Source: Dietzia cinnamea NBRC 102147
Lineage (GTDB): Bacteria > Actinomycetota > Actinomycetes > Mycobacteriales > Mycobacteriaceae
Direction: 5' to 3'
Length of the DNA: 57,361 nucleotides
Assembly (NCBI RefSeq): GCF_001571065.1
Contig: NZ_BCSW01000020.1
Coordinates: forward strand, 1 to 57,361
Positions 25,578 through 34,266 of this stretch are shown piece after piece (positions within the stretch are counted from its first letter, which is position 1; each line of letters opens with the position of its first letter). The translations under genes and the position numbers were made by a program. Below the pieces are notes generated by a model. The model searched no databases. It saw only the letters and a program-made list of their open reading frames with translations, and was not told the DNA's origin.

Positions 25578-27764
25578 GTCGATCTCGACCTCGCTGCCCC
25601 TGGCCACCACCCGGCCGGGCAGCGGGGTCTGGCCGTAGACGATGCCGCTCGACGTCCCCGCGTCGATCGTGGCGCGCAGTCCGGCCTCCTGCAGACGCTG
25701 GCGGGCGTCGGACGCGCGGGAGCCCAGCACGACCGGGACGGTCACCGCGTCGGACGGCACGATCCGCAGCACAGCGCCCGACGGGTCGAGGCGGGTCCCG
25801 GCGGGCGGCTCGGTACGGACCACCCGACCGTCGGCGACCTGACGATCGGTGACGGGCGACTCGAGGACGACCGTGAACCCGGCCTTCTCGAGCACGTCGG
25901 TCGCCTCGTCGACGGGCACGTCCCTGATGTCGGGCACGGTCAGTGCGTTGGAGACCAGCAGGACGACCCCGTCGCCGCGGGACACGTCGGTCCCGGCGTC
26001 CGGGTCGGTGCCCACGGCCAGGCCACCATCCACCTCGTCGTCGTACACCCTCCTGACCTGCGAGACGGCGAGCCCGGCGCCCTCGATGGCGGCGCGCGCC
26101 TGGTCCTCGGCCAGGCCCACCACCTCCGGCACGGCCACCGGCGCCGGCCCGGAGCTGGTGATCATGGCCACGCGCGTGCCCACGTCGACGGTCGTGCCCG
26201 CGCCGGGCTGCAGCGACACCACCTGGCCGACTGGCACCGAGTCGGAGTACTCGGTGCCGCCGCGCACCGGCTCCAGCGAGTTCTCACGGAGGGCGGCCGA
26301 GACGGCGTCGACGGTGCGGTTCGCACCCACCTCGGGCACCACCGGGCGCCCCACCGACACCAACACGGCGACGGTGTCCCCGCGGGGCACCTTCTCACCC
26401 GCCGCGGGGTCGGTGCCCACCAGGCCGGAGGGGGGGACGTCGTTGCTGAAGGCGTCGCGCGTCGCGGCCGCGAGCCCCACGGCGTTGACCGCGTCGGTGG
26501 CCTGGCCCACCGACATCCCCTGGACGGAGGGCACCTCCACGAACCGCCCCGAGCCGAGCCACCAGCCGGCGACGGCCAGTCCGATCGCGGCGGCGAGCAC
26601 CACGATGAGCCATAACATGCCGCGCTGTCGGCGCGGCCGGATGATGTCGCGGTCGGGCGCGGCCTCCATCTCACCGCGCGGCGCGCGGGCGGGCTCGGCG
26701 TGCCCGCCGGCCGGGGGCGCCGGGGCGAGGTCGGCGCGTGTCTGGACCCGGGTGGGCGTCGGACCGTCGCCGCGGCGCAGGGCCTCGCCGCTCTCGCGGT
26801 CGGCGGCGTCGAACTCGGATTCACCGCCCGGGGTGGCGCGCGCGGCGTTCGCCCGGGCCCGCGTCCACGAGGACTGCCTCGGCGCCGGGACGACGTAGTC
26901 GGGGAACCGCCCGATCTTGGCGGCGCGATCGAGGTCGCGCAGCATCTCGTCGGCGTCGGCGTAGCGGTCCTCGCGGCTACGGCGGGTGGCGCGCAGGACC
27001 AGGTGGTCGAGGTCCTCGGCGACGGTGTCGGACTGGTCGGACGGCGCGGGGACGTCGGTGTCGAGGCGACGGTAGGCCACCGCGATGTTGTTGTCACCGC
27101 TGAACGGCGGCTCCCCGGTGAGCATCTCGTAGGTCAGCACGCCCAGGGAGTACAGGTCGGAGCGCGGGTCCGTGTCGGCGCCGGAGATCTGCTCGGGGGA
27201 GAGATAAGCGGCGGTGCCCATGACCACGCTGCTGGAGGTGGCGCGCGACTCGGCGACCGCGCGGACCAGGCCGAAGTCGGCCAGCTTGACCGCGCCGGTC
27301 GTCGAGATCAGGACGTTCTCGGGTTTGATGTCCCGGTGGACGAGGCCGGCGGCATGGGCCTCGCGGAGCGCGCCGAGCAGCGGGCGCAGTACGGCGGCCG
27401 CGGCGTACGGCGGCATCGGCCCGCGCTCGTCGAGGAGTTCGCGCAGCGTGCCGCCGGGCACCAGTTCCATGACCAGGAACGCGGTCCCCGCCTCGACGCC
27501 CTGGTCGAAGACCTGGACGATGCCGGGATCGGACAGGCGCGCGGCGGACCGGGCCTCGAGCGTGAACCGGTCCACGAACGCGCGGTCGCCGGCGAGGGTG
27601 GGGTCGAGCAGTTTGACGGCGACGTGACGGTCGAGCCGCTCGTCCGTGGCCAGGTGGACCGTGGACATGCCACCGCGGGCGATCACGGCGTCGAGCCGGT
27701 AGCGCCCGTCGAGCAGGGTGCCTGGTCCGGGGGGCTGCCCGTCGTAAGTGCTCATAGCGTCCAT
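25566..27764 (-). CDS. pknL: Ser/Thr protein kinase PknL with five PASTA domains
   Basis: This 732-residue transmembrane kinase has an intracellular kinase domain at about 20-285: Gly loop near 30, K51, HRDIKPEN at 143-150, DFG at 163-165, activation loop with ATSSS and GTAAYLSPE. A juxtamembrane linker follows, then a transmembrane helix at about 383-403. Residues 409-732 form five PASTA repeats, each starting VP-(S/E/D/V)-V-like. PASTA domains bind muropeptides or lipid II. The ATG at 27764 has GGGAGGGG 6 nt upstream; the open frame continues further but without RBS. M. tuberculosis PknL lacks PASTA domains, while corynebacterial PknL has them. It is divergent from its likely substrate gene. 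Confidence 0.93.
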   Translation of the reverse strand: MDAMSTYDGQPPGPGTLLDGRYRLDAVIARGGMSTVHLATDERLDRHVAVKLLDPTLAGDRAFVDRFTLEARSAARLSDPGIVQVFDQGVEAGTAFLVMELVPGGTLRELLDERGPMPPYAAAAVLRPLLGALREAHAAGLVHRDIKPENVLISTTGAVKLADFGLVRAVAESRATSSSVVMGTAAYLSPEQISGADTDPRSDLYSLGVLTYEMLTGEPPFSGDNNIAVAYRRLDTDVPAPSDQSDTVAEDLDHLVLRATRRSREDRYADADEMLRDLDRAAKIGRFPDYVVPAPRQSSWTRARANAARATPGGESEFDAADRESGEALRRGDGPTPTRVQTRADLAPAPPAGGHAEPARAPRGEMEAAPDRDIIRPRRQRGMLWLIVVLAAAIGLAVAGWWLGSGRFVEVPSVQGMSVGQATDAVNAVGLAAATRDAFSNDVPPSGLVGTDPAAGEKVPRGDTVAVLVSVGRPVVPEVGANRTVDAVSAALRENSLEPVRGGTEYSDSVPVGQVVSLQPGAGTTVDVGTRVAMITSSGPAPVAVPEVVGLAEDQARAAIEGAGLAVSQVRRVYDDEVDGGLAVGTDPDAGTDVSRGDGVVLLVSNALTVPDIRDVPVDEATDVLEKAGFTVVLESPVTDRQVADGRVVRTEPPAGTRLDPSGAVLRIVPSDAVTVPVVLGSRASDARQRLQEAGLRATIDAGTSSGIVYGQTPLPGRVVARGSEVEIDALG

Positions 27765-27823
27765 TCTGCCCCTCCCGCCCCGTCCGCGGTACGTCCGGAG
27801 ACGTCCTGACGCGGCCCGGGGTC

Positions 27824-27836
27824 TAACGTGGGAGGC
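27824..27836 (+). promoter_or_regulatory. -10 box and leaderless start of Rv2175c-like gene
   Basis: TAACGT (27824-27829) fits TANNNT; 7 nt later comes the GTG at 27837. An alternative GTG at 27828 overlaps the hexamer and so is probably not translated. The GGAGG between is too close to act as an RBS. Confidence 0.55.
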
Positions 27837-28202
27837 GTGAGTACCGTTCCGCACTGCGACGACGTCCTGCCCGCCGGGGCCGAGACCATCAACCTGCCCG
27901 AGGTGTCCGAGCGCCTCGGCATCCCGGTGACCCGTGTGCACGATCTGCTGCGCGACGGGACACTGCTCGCCGTCCGCCGGGCGGGCGTCGTCGTGGTGCC
28001 GGCCGTCTTTCTGGACGACGACGAGGTCGTGCGTTTCCTTCCGGGACTGATCGCCGTCCTGCGGGACGGGGGTTATCGGGACGAGGAGATTCTGCGGTGG
28101 CTGTTCACCGAGGACGACAGCCTGCCCGGCCGCCCGGCCGACGCGCTCCACGGCCACCGCGCACGGGAGGTCATGCGTCGCGCTCAGGCGATGGCGTTCT
28201 GA
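27837..28202 (+). CDS. Rv2175c-like DNA-binding protein, probable PknL substrate
   Basis: This 121-residue protein has an excisionase/MerR-like winged helix (INLPEVSERLGIPVTRVHDLLRDGTLLAV in pieces) and a conserved C-terminal block (GYRDEEILRWLF ... REVMRRAQAMAF) that aligns with Rv2175c. In M. tuberculosis Rv2175c binds DNA and is phosphorylated by PknL on a Thr near the N-terminus, which abolishes binding. Here Thr3 of the leaderless form (MSTVPH) is a candidate equivalent. The gene is divergent from pknL and its last 32 bp overlap the convergent mptA end. Confidence 0.88.
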   Translation: MSTVPHCDDVLPAGAETINLPEVSERLGIPVTRVHDLLRDGTLLAVRRAGVVVVPAVFLDDDEVVRFLPGLIAVLRDGGYRDEEILRWLFTEDDSLPGRPADALHGHRAREVMRRAQAMAF

Positions 28203-29763
28203 CGGAGTCGGGGCCGGTGCGCGCTGCTGCGGTCGCACGCCACCACCACCAGACCGCGGCAGCGGACGCCACGAGGGCCGCGCCGACTAGCGCGGGGCTG
28301 TAGAGGCTGGTCGAGCCGTTCGGGCCGATCCCCAGGACGAGGAAGACGGTCACTCCGACCGCCGCGGTCGTCGCGCGCGGGCCCGGCCGGGCGACAAACC
28401 AGAACGCGGCCACCCACACGTGGTACCACGGCCAGGACAGCGAGTTGAGCACCACGAAGGTCAGCAGCGCGACCATGATGCCGCGCAGCGCCGACCGGGT
28501 GTCCCGGCGGTACCGCCACCACACCGCCACCAGCGCCACCGCGAGCACTACACGTCCCACCCGCCGGGTCACGGCGAGGACGTCCTCGAAGCCGGGGGTG
28601 TCGAACGCGGCGTGGATGAGGTGGGCCACAGCAGTAGGCGCGCTCAGGTAGTTGATGACCCGGTCGGAGACGGAGATGGCGTCCACCCAGCCGAGGCCCG
28701 TGCCGGCGGCCAGAGTGGCCAGCGCGAACACGACGACCGCCGCGCCCGCTGCGACGACCGTGTCGAGGACCGCGCCCACGAGGGGACTCCGGTGCGACCG
28801 CGCGAGAGGCCGCGTGGAGTCCTGCGGGCGTCGGCGCCGGTCGAGGGCGATCCACAGCAGGAACGGCGCGACGATCACGGCGGTGGCCTTGAACGCCACG
28901 GCGAGGCCGATCGCGGCCCCCGCCCACGCGTAGCGCCGGTCGAGGGTGAGCACGACCGCCGCGAGGCACGCCACCAGGGGGAAGATCTCGTTGTGCAGGC
29001 CGCCCGCGAGGTGGATGACGGTCAGTGGTGACGCGCCGGCCATCCACACGGCCGCGCCCGCGTCGACCCCGGCGCGGCGAGCAGCCGCCGCCACGAGCGC
29101 GACGAGCCCGGCCAGCGCGACCAGCACCAGCACACGCAGGATCAGCACGCCCACCGCGGGATGCCCGCCCGACAGGGCCACGACGCCGCGCATGAGGAGC
29201 AGGTGCAGGGGGCCGTAGGGGGTGGCGGTGGACTGCCAGTCGGAGCTGACCTCGGTGGTGAACGGGCCGGGGTTGGCCTCGGGCCCGTACTCGTACGGGT
29301 CGACGCCCGCGGCGGTCATCGCGCCCTGAGCCAGGTACGACCACGCGTCGCGGCTGAACAGGGGGACCGCGGGCAGCAGCGGCAGCGACCACAGCGCGGT
29401 GGCCCACGCGGCGTCGCGTGTGGGGAGCCGTCCGGAGACCGCTCGGGGGCCGAGCGAGAGCCACGACGTGACCAGGAGCGCGACGCCCGCCCAGCACAGG
29501 ACGAGGGCCAGGACCTCACCGTGGCCGAACGTGAAACCGGGCAGGCCTATCGCGACCGCGGGGCCGCCGTCGACCGGCAGCGCGCCGGCGCCGAAGCCGG
29601 AGACGGTGAGCAGTGCGGAACCGAGGACGCCCCGCCACAGCGCGGGGCCGGACGGGCCGGTGAGGGCGGCGCGGGCGGAGCCCACCGCCGAGGTGGTCCG
29701 GGTGGGCGGGCGTGACGACGACGAGGAGTTCCGCTCAGGTCGGCGTCCCGTGGCAGCGGGCAC
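28171..29763 (-). CDS. mptA: polyprenol-phosphomannose-dependent alpha-(1->6)-mannosyltransferase MptA-like
   Basis: This 530-residue GT-C glycosyltransferase has about 12 or 13 hydrophobic segments. The first extracellular-loop motif FSRDAWSYLAQG holds the acidic pair typical of GT-C enzymes, followed by GVDPYEYGP and TPYGPLHLLLM. It matches Rv2174 (MptA), which extends the alpha-1,6-mannan core of lipomannan. The GTG start at 29763 lies 3 bp after the idsA2 stop, so the two form an operon. The N-terminal 30 residues are Ser/Arg-rich and cytosolic. The C-terminal end overlaps the Rv2175c-like gene tail to tail. Confidence 0.9.
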   Translation of the reverse strand: MPAATGRRPERNSSSSSRPPTRTTSAVGSARAALTGPSGPALWRGVLGSALLTVSGFGAGALPVDGGPAVAIGLPGFTFGHGEVLALVLCWAGVALLVTSWLSLGPRAVSGRLPTRDAAWATALWSLPLLPAVPLFSRDAWSYLAQGAMTAAGVDPYEYGPEANPGPFTTEVSSDWQSTATPYGPLHLLLMRGVVALSGGHPAVGVLILRVLVLVALAGLVALVAAAARRAGVDAGAAVWMAGASPLTVIHLAGGLHNEIFPLVACLAAVVLTLDRRYAWAGAAIGLAVAFKATAVIVAPFLLWIALDRRRRPQDSTRPLARSHRSPLVGAVLDTVVAAGAAVVVFALATLAAGTGLGWVDAISVSDRVINYLSAPTAVAHLIHAAFDTPGFEDVLAVTRRVGRVVLAVALVAVWWRYRRDTRSALRGIMVALLTFVVLNSLSWPWYHVWVAAFWFVARPGPRATTAAVGVTVFLVLGIGPNGSTSLYSPALVGAALVASAAAVWWWWRATAAARTGPDSVRTPSPERDA

Positions 29764-29766
29764 GGG

Positions 29767-30846
29767 TCAGGCCCGTCGGCGGGTCGCGGCCTCCGCGAGG
29801 TCCCGCAGCATGTCCCGCCCGTGTGCGCTGATCGCCTCCGAGGCGATCGCGTCCAGCGCGCGGGCGGTCAGCTCCTCGATCTCGGTCTCGACGGAGGCGA
29901 CCGCTCCGGAGTCCACGAGGACGGCGCGGGCCCGTTCGAGCGTCGGGCCGTCGGGTTCGGTTCCCAGGACTCCGGCGAGGAAGCGCGCGTCCTCGCCGGG
30001 CGCGAGGGTCATCGCGCGTGCGAGCAGGAGGGTGCGCTTGCCCTCACGTAGGTCGTCCCCGGACGGCTTCCCGGTGACCTCCGGGTCGCCGAACACCCCG
30101 AGCAGGTCGTCACGCAGCTGGAACGCCTGGCCCACGGCGACGCCGAACTCCCTCAGCGTGGCGACCGTCTCGTCGGTCGCGCCGGCGAGCTCGGCCCCGA
30201 TGTGCAGGGGCCTCTCGACGGTGTAGGCCGCGGTCTTGAAGCGGTTCACCCGGGCGGGGGTCTGCTCGTCCGTGGCCCCCGACGCCTCGGCGAGGATGTC
30301 GAGCATCTGGCCGGACAGGACCTCGGTCTTCATGGCGTGCCACGGGCCGAGCGCCCGGCCCAGCGCGGCCGGATCGACGCCTGACGTCACGAACATCTCG
30401 TCGGCCCAGCTCAGGGCCAGATCGCCGACGAGGATCGCCTGGGACACCCCGTAGCGGGCGGCGTCGCCGTCCCACCCGTCCCGGCGGTGCGCCGACTCGA
30501 TAGCGCGGTGCACGGTGGGTCGGCCGCGGCGGGTGTCGGAGGCGTCGACGATGTCGTCGTGGACGAGGGCGCACGCCTGGATCAGCTCGAGGGCGGCGCA
30601 GGCGGTCACGACCTCCTCGGGCGCCGGGCCGGCGTCGGGCCGGGACGCGGCCCACCCGGCCAGTGCGAAGCGGGGCCGCATCCGCTTGCCGCCGTCGAGC
30701 ACGAAGTCCGACAGGAGCCCGGCCAGCCGGTCCACCCGCTCGTCGACCGCGGCGACGACCGTGCGCCGTCCCTCGATGTGGCGGCGGAGCGTGGCGAGGA
30801 CGCGTTCTCCGTCGTCGGGGCGGGTCGCCATGACCACGGGCACCAT
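29767..30846 (-). CDS. idsA2: polyprenyl (E,E)-diphosphate synthase (IdsA2-like)
   Basis: This 359-residue trans-isoprenyl diphosphate synthase has the first Asp-rich motif DDIVD, the substrate-binding GGKRMRPR and a second motif reduced to DDLLGVFGD. Family members make GGPP or FPP; the chain length depends on residues before the FARM (here ALVH) and I cannot call it. It precedes mptA, which uses polyprenol-linked mannose, giving a sensible lipid-carrier link. The start is uncertain: ATG 30846 abuts GGAAGGG, while in-frame GTG 30837 would be spaced 9 nt from it. Confidence 0.92.
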   Translation of the reverse strand: MVPVVMATRPDDGERVLATLRRHIEGRRTVVAAVDERVDRLAGLLSDFVLDGGKRMRPRFALAGWAASRPDAGPAPEEVVTACAALELIQACALVHDDIVDASDTRRGRPTVHRAIESAHRRDGWDGDAARYGVSQAILVGDLALSWADEMFVTSGVDPAALGRALGPWHAMKTEVLSGQMLDILAEASGATDEQTPARVNRFKTAAYTVERPLHIGAELAGATDETVATLREFGVAVGQAFQLRDDLLGVFGDPEVTGKPSGDDLREGKRTLLLARAMTLAPGEDARFLAGVLGTEPDGPTLERARAVLVDSGAVASVETEIEELTARALDAIASEAISAHGRDMLRDLAEAATRRRA

Positions 30847-30929
30847 CCCTTCCGGGCGCCCGGTCCGGTCGCCCTCGTCGCCGACGATCCTAGTCGTCGG
30901 GCGACGGCCGGACCGGACGCGTGTCGGGC

Positions 30930-30941
30930 TACCCTGGTCGG
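30930..30941 (+). promoter_or_regulatory. -10 box and leaderless start of MetF-like gene
   Basis: TACCCT (30930-30935) fits TANNNT and is 6 nt before GTG 30942. A longer reading from GTG 30921 would place its start upstream of this box and has no RBS. Confidence 0.5.
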
Positions 30942-31919
30942 GTGACCCAGCTACCCGACTCCGACCAGACGGGCGGTGGCCGGCACCCCAGCATCGTGGA
31001 GCGGATCGAGACGTCCACCACCCCGAGGGTGCCGTTCTCCGTCGAGTTCTACCCGCCCCGCGACGAGGCCGCCGAGGAGCGTCTCTGGCGTGCGGCCTCC
31101 GTGTTCTCCGAGCTCGGTGCGGCGTTCGTCTCCGTGACCTACGGGGCGGGCGGGTCGACGCGGGACCGGACCGTCCGGGTCGTGGAGCGCATCGTCCGCG
31201 AGACCGACCTCGTCCCCATCGCCCACCTCACGGCGGTCGGGCACACGGTGGCCGAGCTCACCGACATGGTCCGGATGTACGGCGAGGCGGGGGTCTCCAA
31301 CATCCTCGCGCTCCGCGGCGACCCGCCCGGGGACCCGCTGGGTGAGTGGACGGCCCACCCGGAGGGGCTGCACTACGCCGAGGAGCTCGTGCGGCTGATC
31401 CACGAGGTGGGTGAGTACCACGTGGGCGTGGCCTCCTTCCCCGAGGGGCACTACCGGGCCCGCGACCTCGACCACGACACCGAGGTCCTGGTCGGCAAGC
31501 TGCGCGCGGGGGCCGAGTACTCCATCACGCAGATGTTCTGGGACGTCGAGCACTACCTCCGGCTGCGGGACCGAGCCGTCGCGGCCGATCCGGAGCAGGG
31601 CGCCAAGCCGATAATCCCGGGTCTCATGCCGGTCACCAGCCTGCGTCAGGTCAAGCGGATGGTCGAGCTGTCGGGGTGCGCGCTGCCCGACGACCTGGCC
31701 GAGCGCCTGCGCACCGCGGCGGGGGACGGGCCGGAGGAGAACCGCGAGGCGGTGCGCGAGGTGGGGATCGACCTGACCACTCGGATGTGTGAGCGGCTGA
31801 TCTCCGAGGGCGTGCCGTGTCTGCACTTCAACACCCTCAACTTCTCGCGGGCCACCCGCGAGGTCCTCACAAACCTGTCGATGGCGCCCGCGCCCGGGGT
31901 GGCGGCCAGCCGGATCTGA
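30942..31919 (+). CDS. methylenetetrahydrofolate reductase-like protein (Rv2172c type)
   Basis: This 325-residue MTHFR-fold protein has the beta-barrel entry VPFSVEFYPPRDE (Glu as in FEFFPPK), VTYGAGGSTRDRTV, AHLTAVGHT, ILALRGDPPGDP, and ITQMFWDVEHYLR. These are the substrate-facing motifs of MetF; the Rv2172c subgroup is divergent from E. coli MetF and its cofactor use is debated. The role would be making 5-methyl-THF for methionine synthesis. It is divergent from idsA2 and convergent with lppM, whose stop is only 5 bp away. Confidence 0.88.
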   Translation: MTQLPDSDQTGGGRHPSIVERIETSTTPRVPFSVEFYPPRDEAAEERLWRAASVFSELGAAFVSVTYGAGGSTRDRTVRVVERIVRETDLVPIAHLTAVGHTVAELTDMVRMYGEAGVSNILALRGDPPGDPLGEWTAHPEGLHYAEELVRLIHEVGEYHVGVASFPEGHYRARDLDHDTEVLVGKLRAGAEYSITQMFWDVEHYLRLRDRAVAADPEQGAKPIIPGLMPVTSLRQVKRMVELSGCALPDDLAERLRTAAGDGPEENREAVREVGIDLTTRMCERLISEGVPCLHFNTLNFSRATREVLTNLSMAPAPGVAASRI

Positions 31920-31924
31920 CCGCC

Positions 31925-32683
31925 TCAGCGCACCAGCCGGTCCGCGCGGGCCCTCGAGGTCCGCGCGGCCAGGATCGTCCCGATGGACACCAGCAGGGCT
32001 GCGCCGACGCCCACGATCATCCACACGGCGAAGCCGCGGGTGGCAGGGTCCGGGTACGAGGACGAGGCCTGCATCCGGGTGATGGACCCCGGTGCGGGCG
32101 TCCAGCTCACGGAGTTCCCCGCGCCGACGGTCCCGTTGGTCTCGCTGATGCGGTTGGGGAACGTCAGGTCGACCCGCGTCGTCGTCGATCCGGCGCGATC
32201 AGCCGGGAGCATCGACAGGTCGATCGAGCCGCTGAACGACACGGTGTCGCCGCTGCGGCGGAATCCGAGCGTGTACGGGCGGGCGCCCTCGATGTCGATC
32301 GCCAGGGAGAGCGCGTCCATCTCCGCGAACGTCAACTGGGTGAAGTAGATCTCGCGACCGGTGAACCCGTCCGCAGAGTAGGGCGTGATCCGGACCTTCT
32401 GCTCGAGGCCGGACGGCGCGCCGAGCCGCTCGAGCGCCGCCGCCTGTTCCAGCTGGTCCCCGGCGACGAGGATGCGTCCGGAGACGGTGTCGTCCTTACG
32501 GACGCTCATCTGCGCGTTGAGCTGCAGACACCCGGTGAGCACGACCAGCAGGGCGGCCAGCGTGGTGAGGCCAGCGACCCGTCGGGACAGCCGCGAGCGG
32601 CCGGAGGCGGCTGAGCGGCGCACGGTCGTGGAGGGCACGGTCGTGGGACGCCGGAGCGGTCGGGGCACGGTCACGGCGGTCAT
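31925..32683 (-). CDS. lppM: lipoprotein LppM
   Basis: This 252-residue putative lipoprotein has a basic N-terminus followed by a hydrophobic run and a lipobox LTGC with Cys52. A beta-rich ectodomain follows (LSLAIDIEGARPYTLGF region), then a C-terminal transmembrane helix (about 222-243) and a basic tail. It aligns with Rv2171 (LppM), which affects LAM/PIM composition and phagosome traits in M. tuberculosis. The ATG at 32683 overlaps the stop of the upstream oxidoreductase gene (ATGA), so the two are translationally coupled. The start codon is 30-50 residues before the lipobox, longer than usual; an internal start is possible. Confidence 0.88.
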   Translation of the reverse strand: MTAVTVPRPLRRPTTVPSTTVRRSAASGRSRLSRRVAGLTTLAALLVVLTGCLQLNAQMSVRKDDTVSGRILVAGDQLEQAAALERLGAPSGLEQKVRITPYSADGFTGREIYFTQLTFAEMDALSLAIDIEGARPYTLGFRRSGDTVSFSGSIDLSMLPADRAGSTTTRVDLTFPNRISETNGTVGAGNSVSWTPAPGSITRMQASSSYPDPATRGFAVWMIVGVGAALLVSIGTILAARTSRARADRLVR

Positions 32684-34266
32684 TCTGCCCGGATCCCCCG
32701 ACGCCGTAGCGCCGACCTGCCGAGCCTGCGGCCGACGAGTCGCGCCACCGTCCTGCCGCTGGCGCCGATGACGCCTCCGCCGGGGTGGGTGGACGCTCCG
32801 GCGAGGAACACCCCGTCGGCGCCCGGGACCGCGTGGCCGCGCAGGTCGGGGTGCGGGCGCATCGGCAGCATCTGGTCCAGCGACATCTCCACGTGCATGA
32901 CGTTCCCGCCGAGCAGCCCGAGCTCGGTCTCCAGGTCCTCCGGAGTCTGGATGTGTCGGTGGACGATCGAGTCCGCCAGACCAGGGGCGAACCGGTCCGC
33001 CGCTGCGATGATGCGGTCGGCCTCCCCGGGCCCGGCCTCGGCCCAGCCCCGCCCGTCGGCGAGGTGGCGCGGGTGCCACTGCGACCAGAGGGTGAGCTCG
33101 TGTCGGCCCTCCGGCGCGAGGGAGGGGTCGAGCGAGCTGAAGCTCATGGCCAGGACGGCGGGGTCCGCGTCCAGCCCCCCGGCCGCGGCCACGCCGTAGC
33201 GCCGGTCGAGGTGTCGCCGGTCCGTGACGAGCAGCTGCAGCCCGTGGGCACTGGTCTCGGTGGGCACGTCCGGATAGCACGGCAGGTCGGTGGTGCCCAG
33301 CCGGACGACCATCCCCAGGCCGAAGCCGGGCCGGATCCGCCGCCGCCACCCGTCCACCGTCGTCGCCGGCAACTCGTGCTCGAGGAGGTCGAGGGTCGTG
33401 TGGACGTGGCACGCCGCCACCACCGTCGAGCAGTGGAGGGAGTCGCCGCCCTCGGTGTCGACCCGCCAGCCCGGACCCGAGCGGCGGATCGCGGTTGCCC
33501 CGGCGCCGGCGGTGACCGTGCCGCCGTGCGCCCGGATCGCCGACGTCAGCGCGTCAGCCAGCGCCCCGGACCCGCCCACCGCGCGCCCGGGCGGGATCCG
33601 GTGCATCAGTGCCGCGAAGCCGATCATCGGGGCGGTGGCGGGGTGCGACATCGGCGGACCGGACTGGGCCCCGAACCACGAGAGCGCGGCCTTGAGCCGC
33701 TCGGAGTCGAACATCGAGTCCAGGAGCGCGTCGCCGGAGGACAGGAACGTCTGGACCGCGCCGAACGGGTCGCGCAGGTCCTCGGCCCCGAGGAACGCCG
33801 ACCCGAGCCCCGGCGCGGTCGGCCGCACCGAGAAGCCCTTCATCATGCGTCCCGCGAGGACGTCCCACCGCCGGACGAACTCGCGGTACGCGTCGGCATC
33901 GGCGTCCCCGCAGGCGGCGGCGATGCTGGCGCACGTCGCGTCGAGGTCCCGGTGGAAGACGATCGGCGGCTCCCCGGATCCGGGCGGAGCGGGCGCGAAC
34001 CCCCACGGATCGCAGTCGATGTAGCGCAGTCCGTGGGCCGCGAGGTCGAGCTCCTCCGGGATGCCGGTGTGCCGGATCATGAGGTGCGCCGACGACCCGC
34101 GATCGGTCAGGTGACCGGGGTACCGTTCGACCGTCGAGGTGGCGCCGCCGATCACGGTGTCCTTCTCCACCACGTGGACGTCGTGCCCGGCGCGGGCGAG
34201 ATAGGCGGCGCAGACCAGCCCGTTGTGGCCGGAGCCGATCACCACCACGTCATGACGCCGGCTCAC
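32680..34266 (-). CDS. FAD-dependent oxidoreductase, phytoene desaturase / PYROXD2-like
   Basis: This 528-residue flavoprotein opens with the dinucleotide-binding VVVIGSGHNGLVCAAYLAR (GSGHNG at 11-16) and an E at the ribose position (VVEKDTVIGG). It ends with FLAGASTHPGGGVIGASGR, the CrtI/PYROXD2 C-terminal FAD motif. The substrate is unknown; there are no other carotenoid genes nearby, so calling it a carotenoid desaturase is not warranted. The GTG at 34266 overlaps the GNAT stop (GTGA), and its own stop overlaps lppM, so GNAT-oxidoreductase-lppM form one coupled unit. In the equivalent M. tuberculosis region this gene is absent. Confidence 0.85.
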   Translation of the reverse strand: MSRRHDVVVIGSGHNGLVCAAYLARAGHDVHVVEKDTVIGGATSTVERYPGHLTDRGSSAHLMIRHTGIPEELDLAAHGLRYIDCDPWGFAPAPPGSGEPPIVFHRDLDATCASIAAACGDADADAYREFVRRWDVLAGRMMKGFSVRPTAPGLGSAFLGAEDLRDPFGAVQTFLSSGDALLDSMFDSERLKAALSWFGAQSGPPMSHPATAPMIGFAALMHRIPPGRAVGGSGALADALTSAIRAHGGTVTAGAGATAIRRSGPGWRVDTEGGDSLHCSTVVAACHVHTTLDLLEHELPATTVDGWRRRIRPGFGLGMVVRLGTTDLPCYPDVPTETSAHGLQLLVTDRRHLDRRYGVAAAGGLDADPAVLAMSFSSLDPSLAPEGRHELTLWSQWHPRHLADGRGWAEAGPGEADRIIAAADRFAPGLADSIVHRHIQTPEDLETELGLLGGNVMHVEMSLDQMLPMRPHPDLRGHAVPGADGVFLAGASTHPGGGVIGASGRTVARLVGRRLGRSALRRRGIRAE

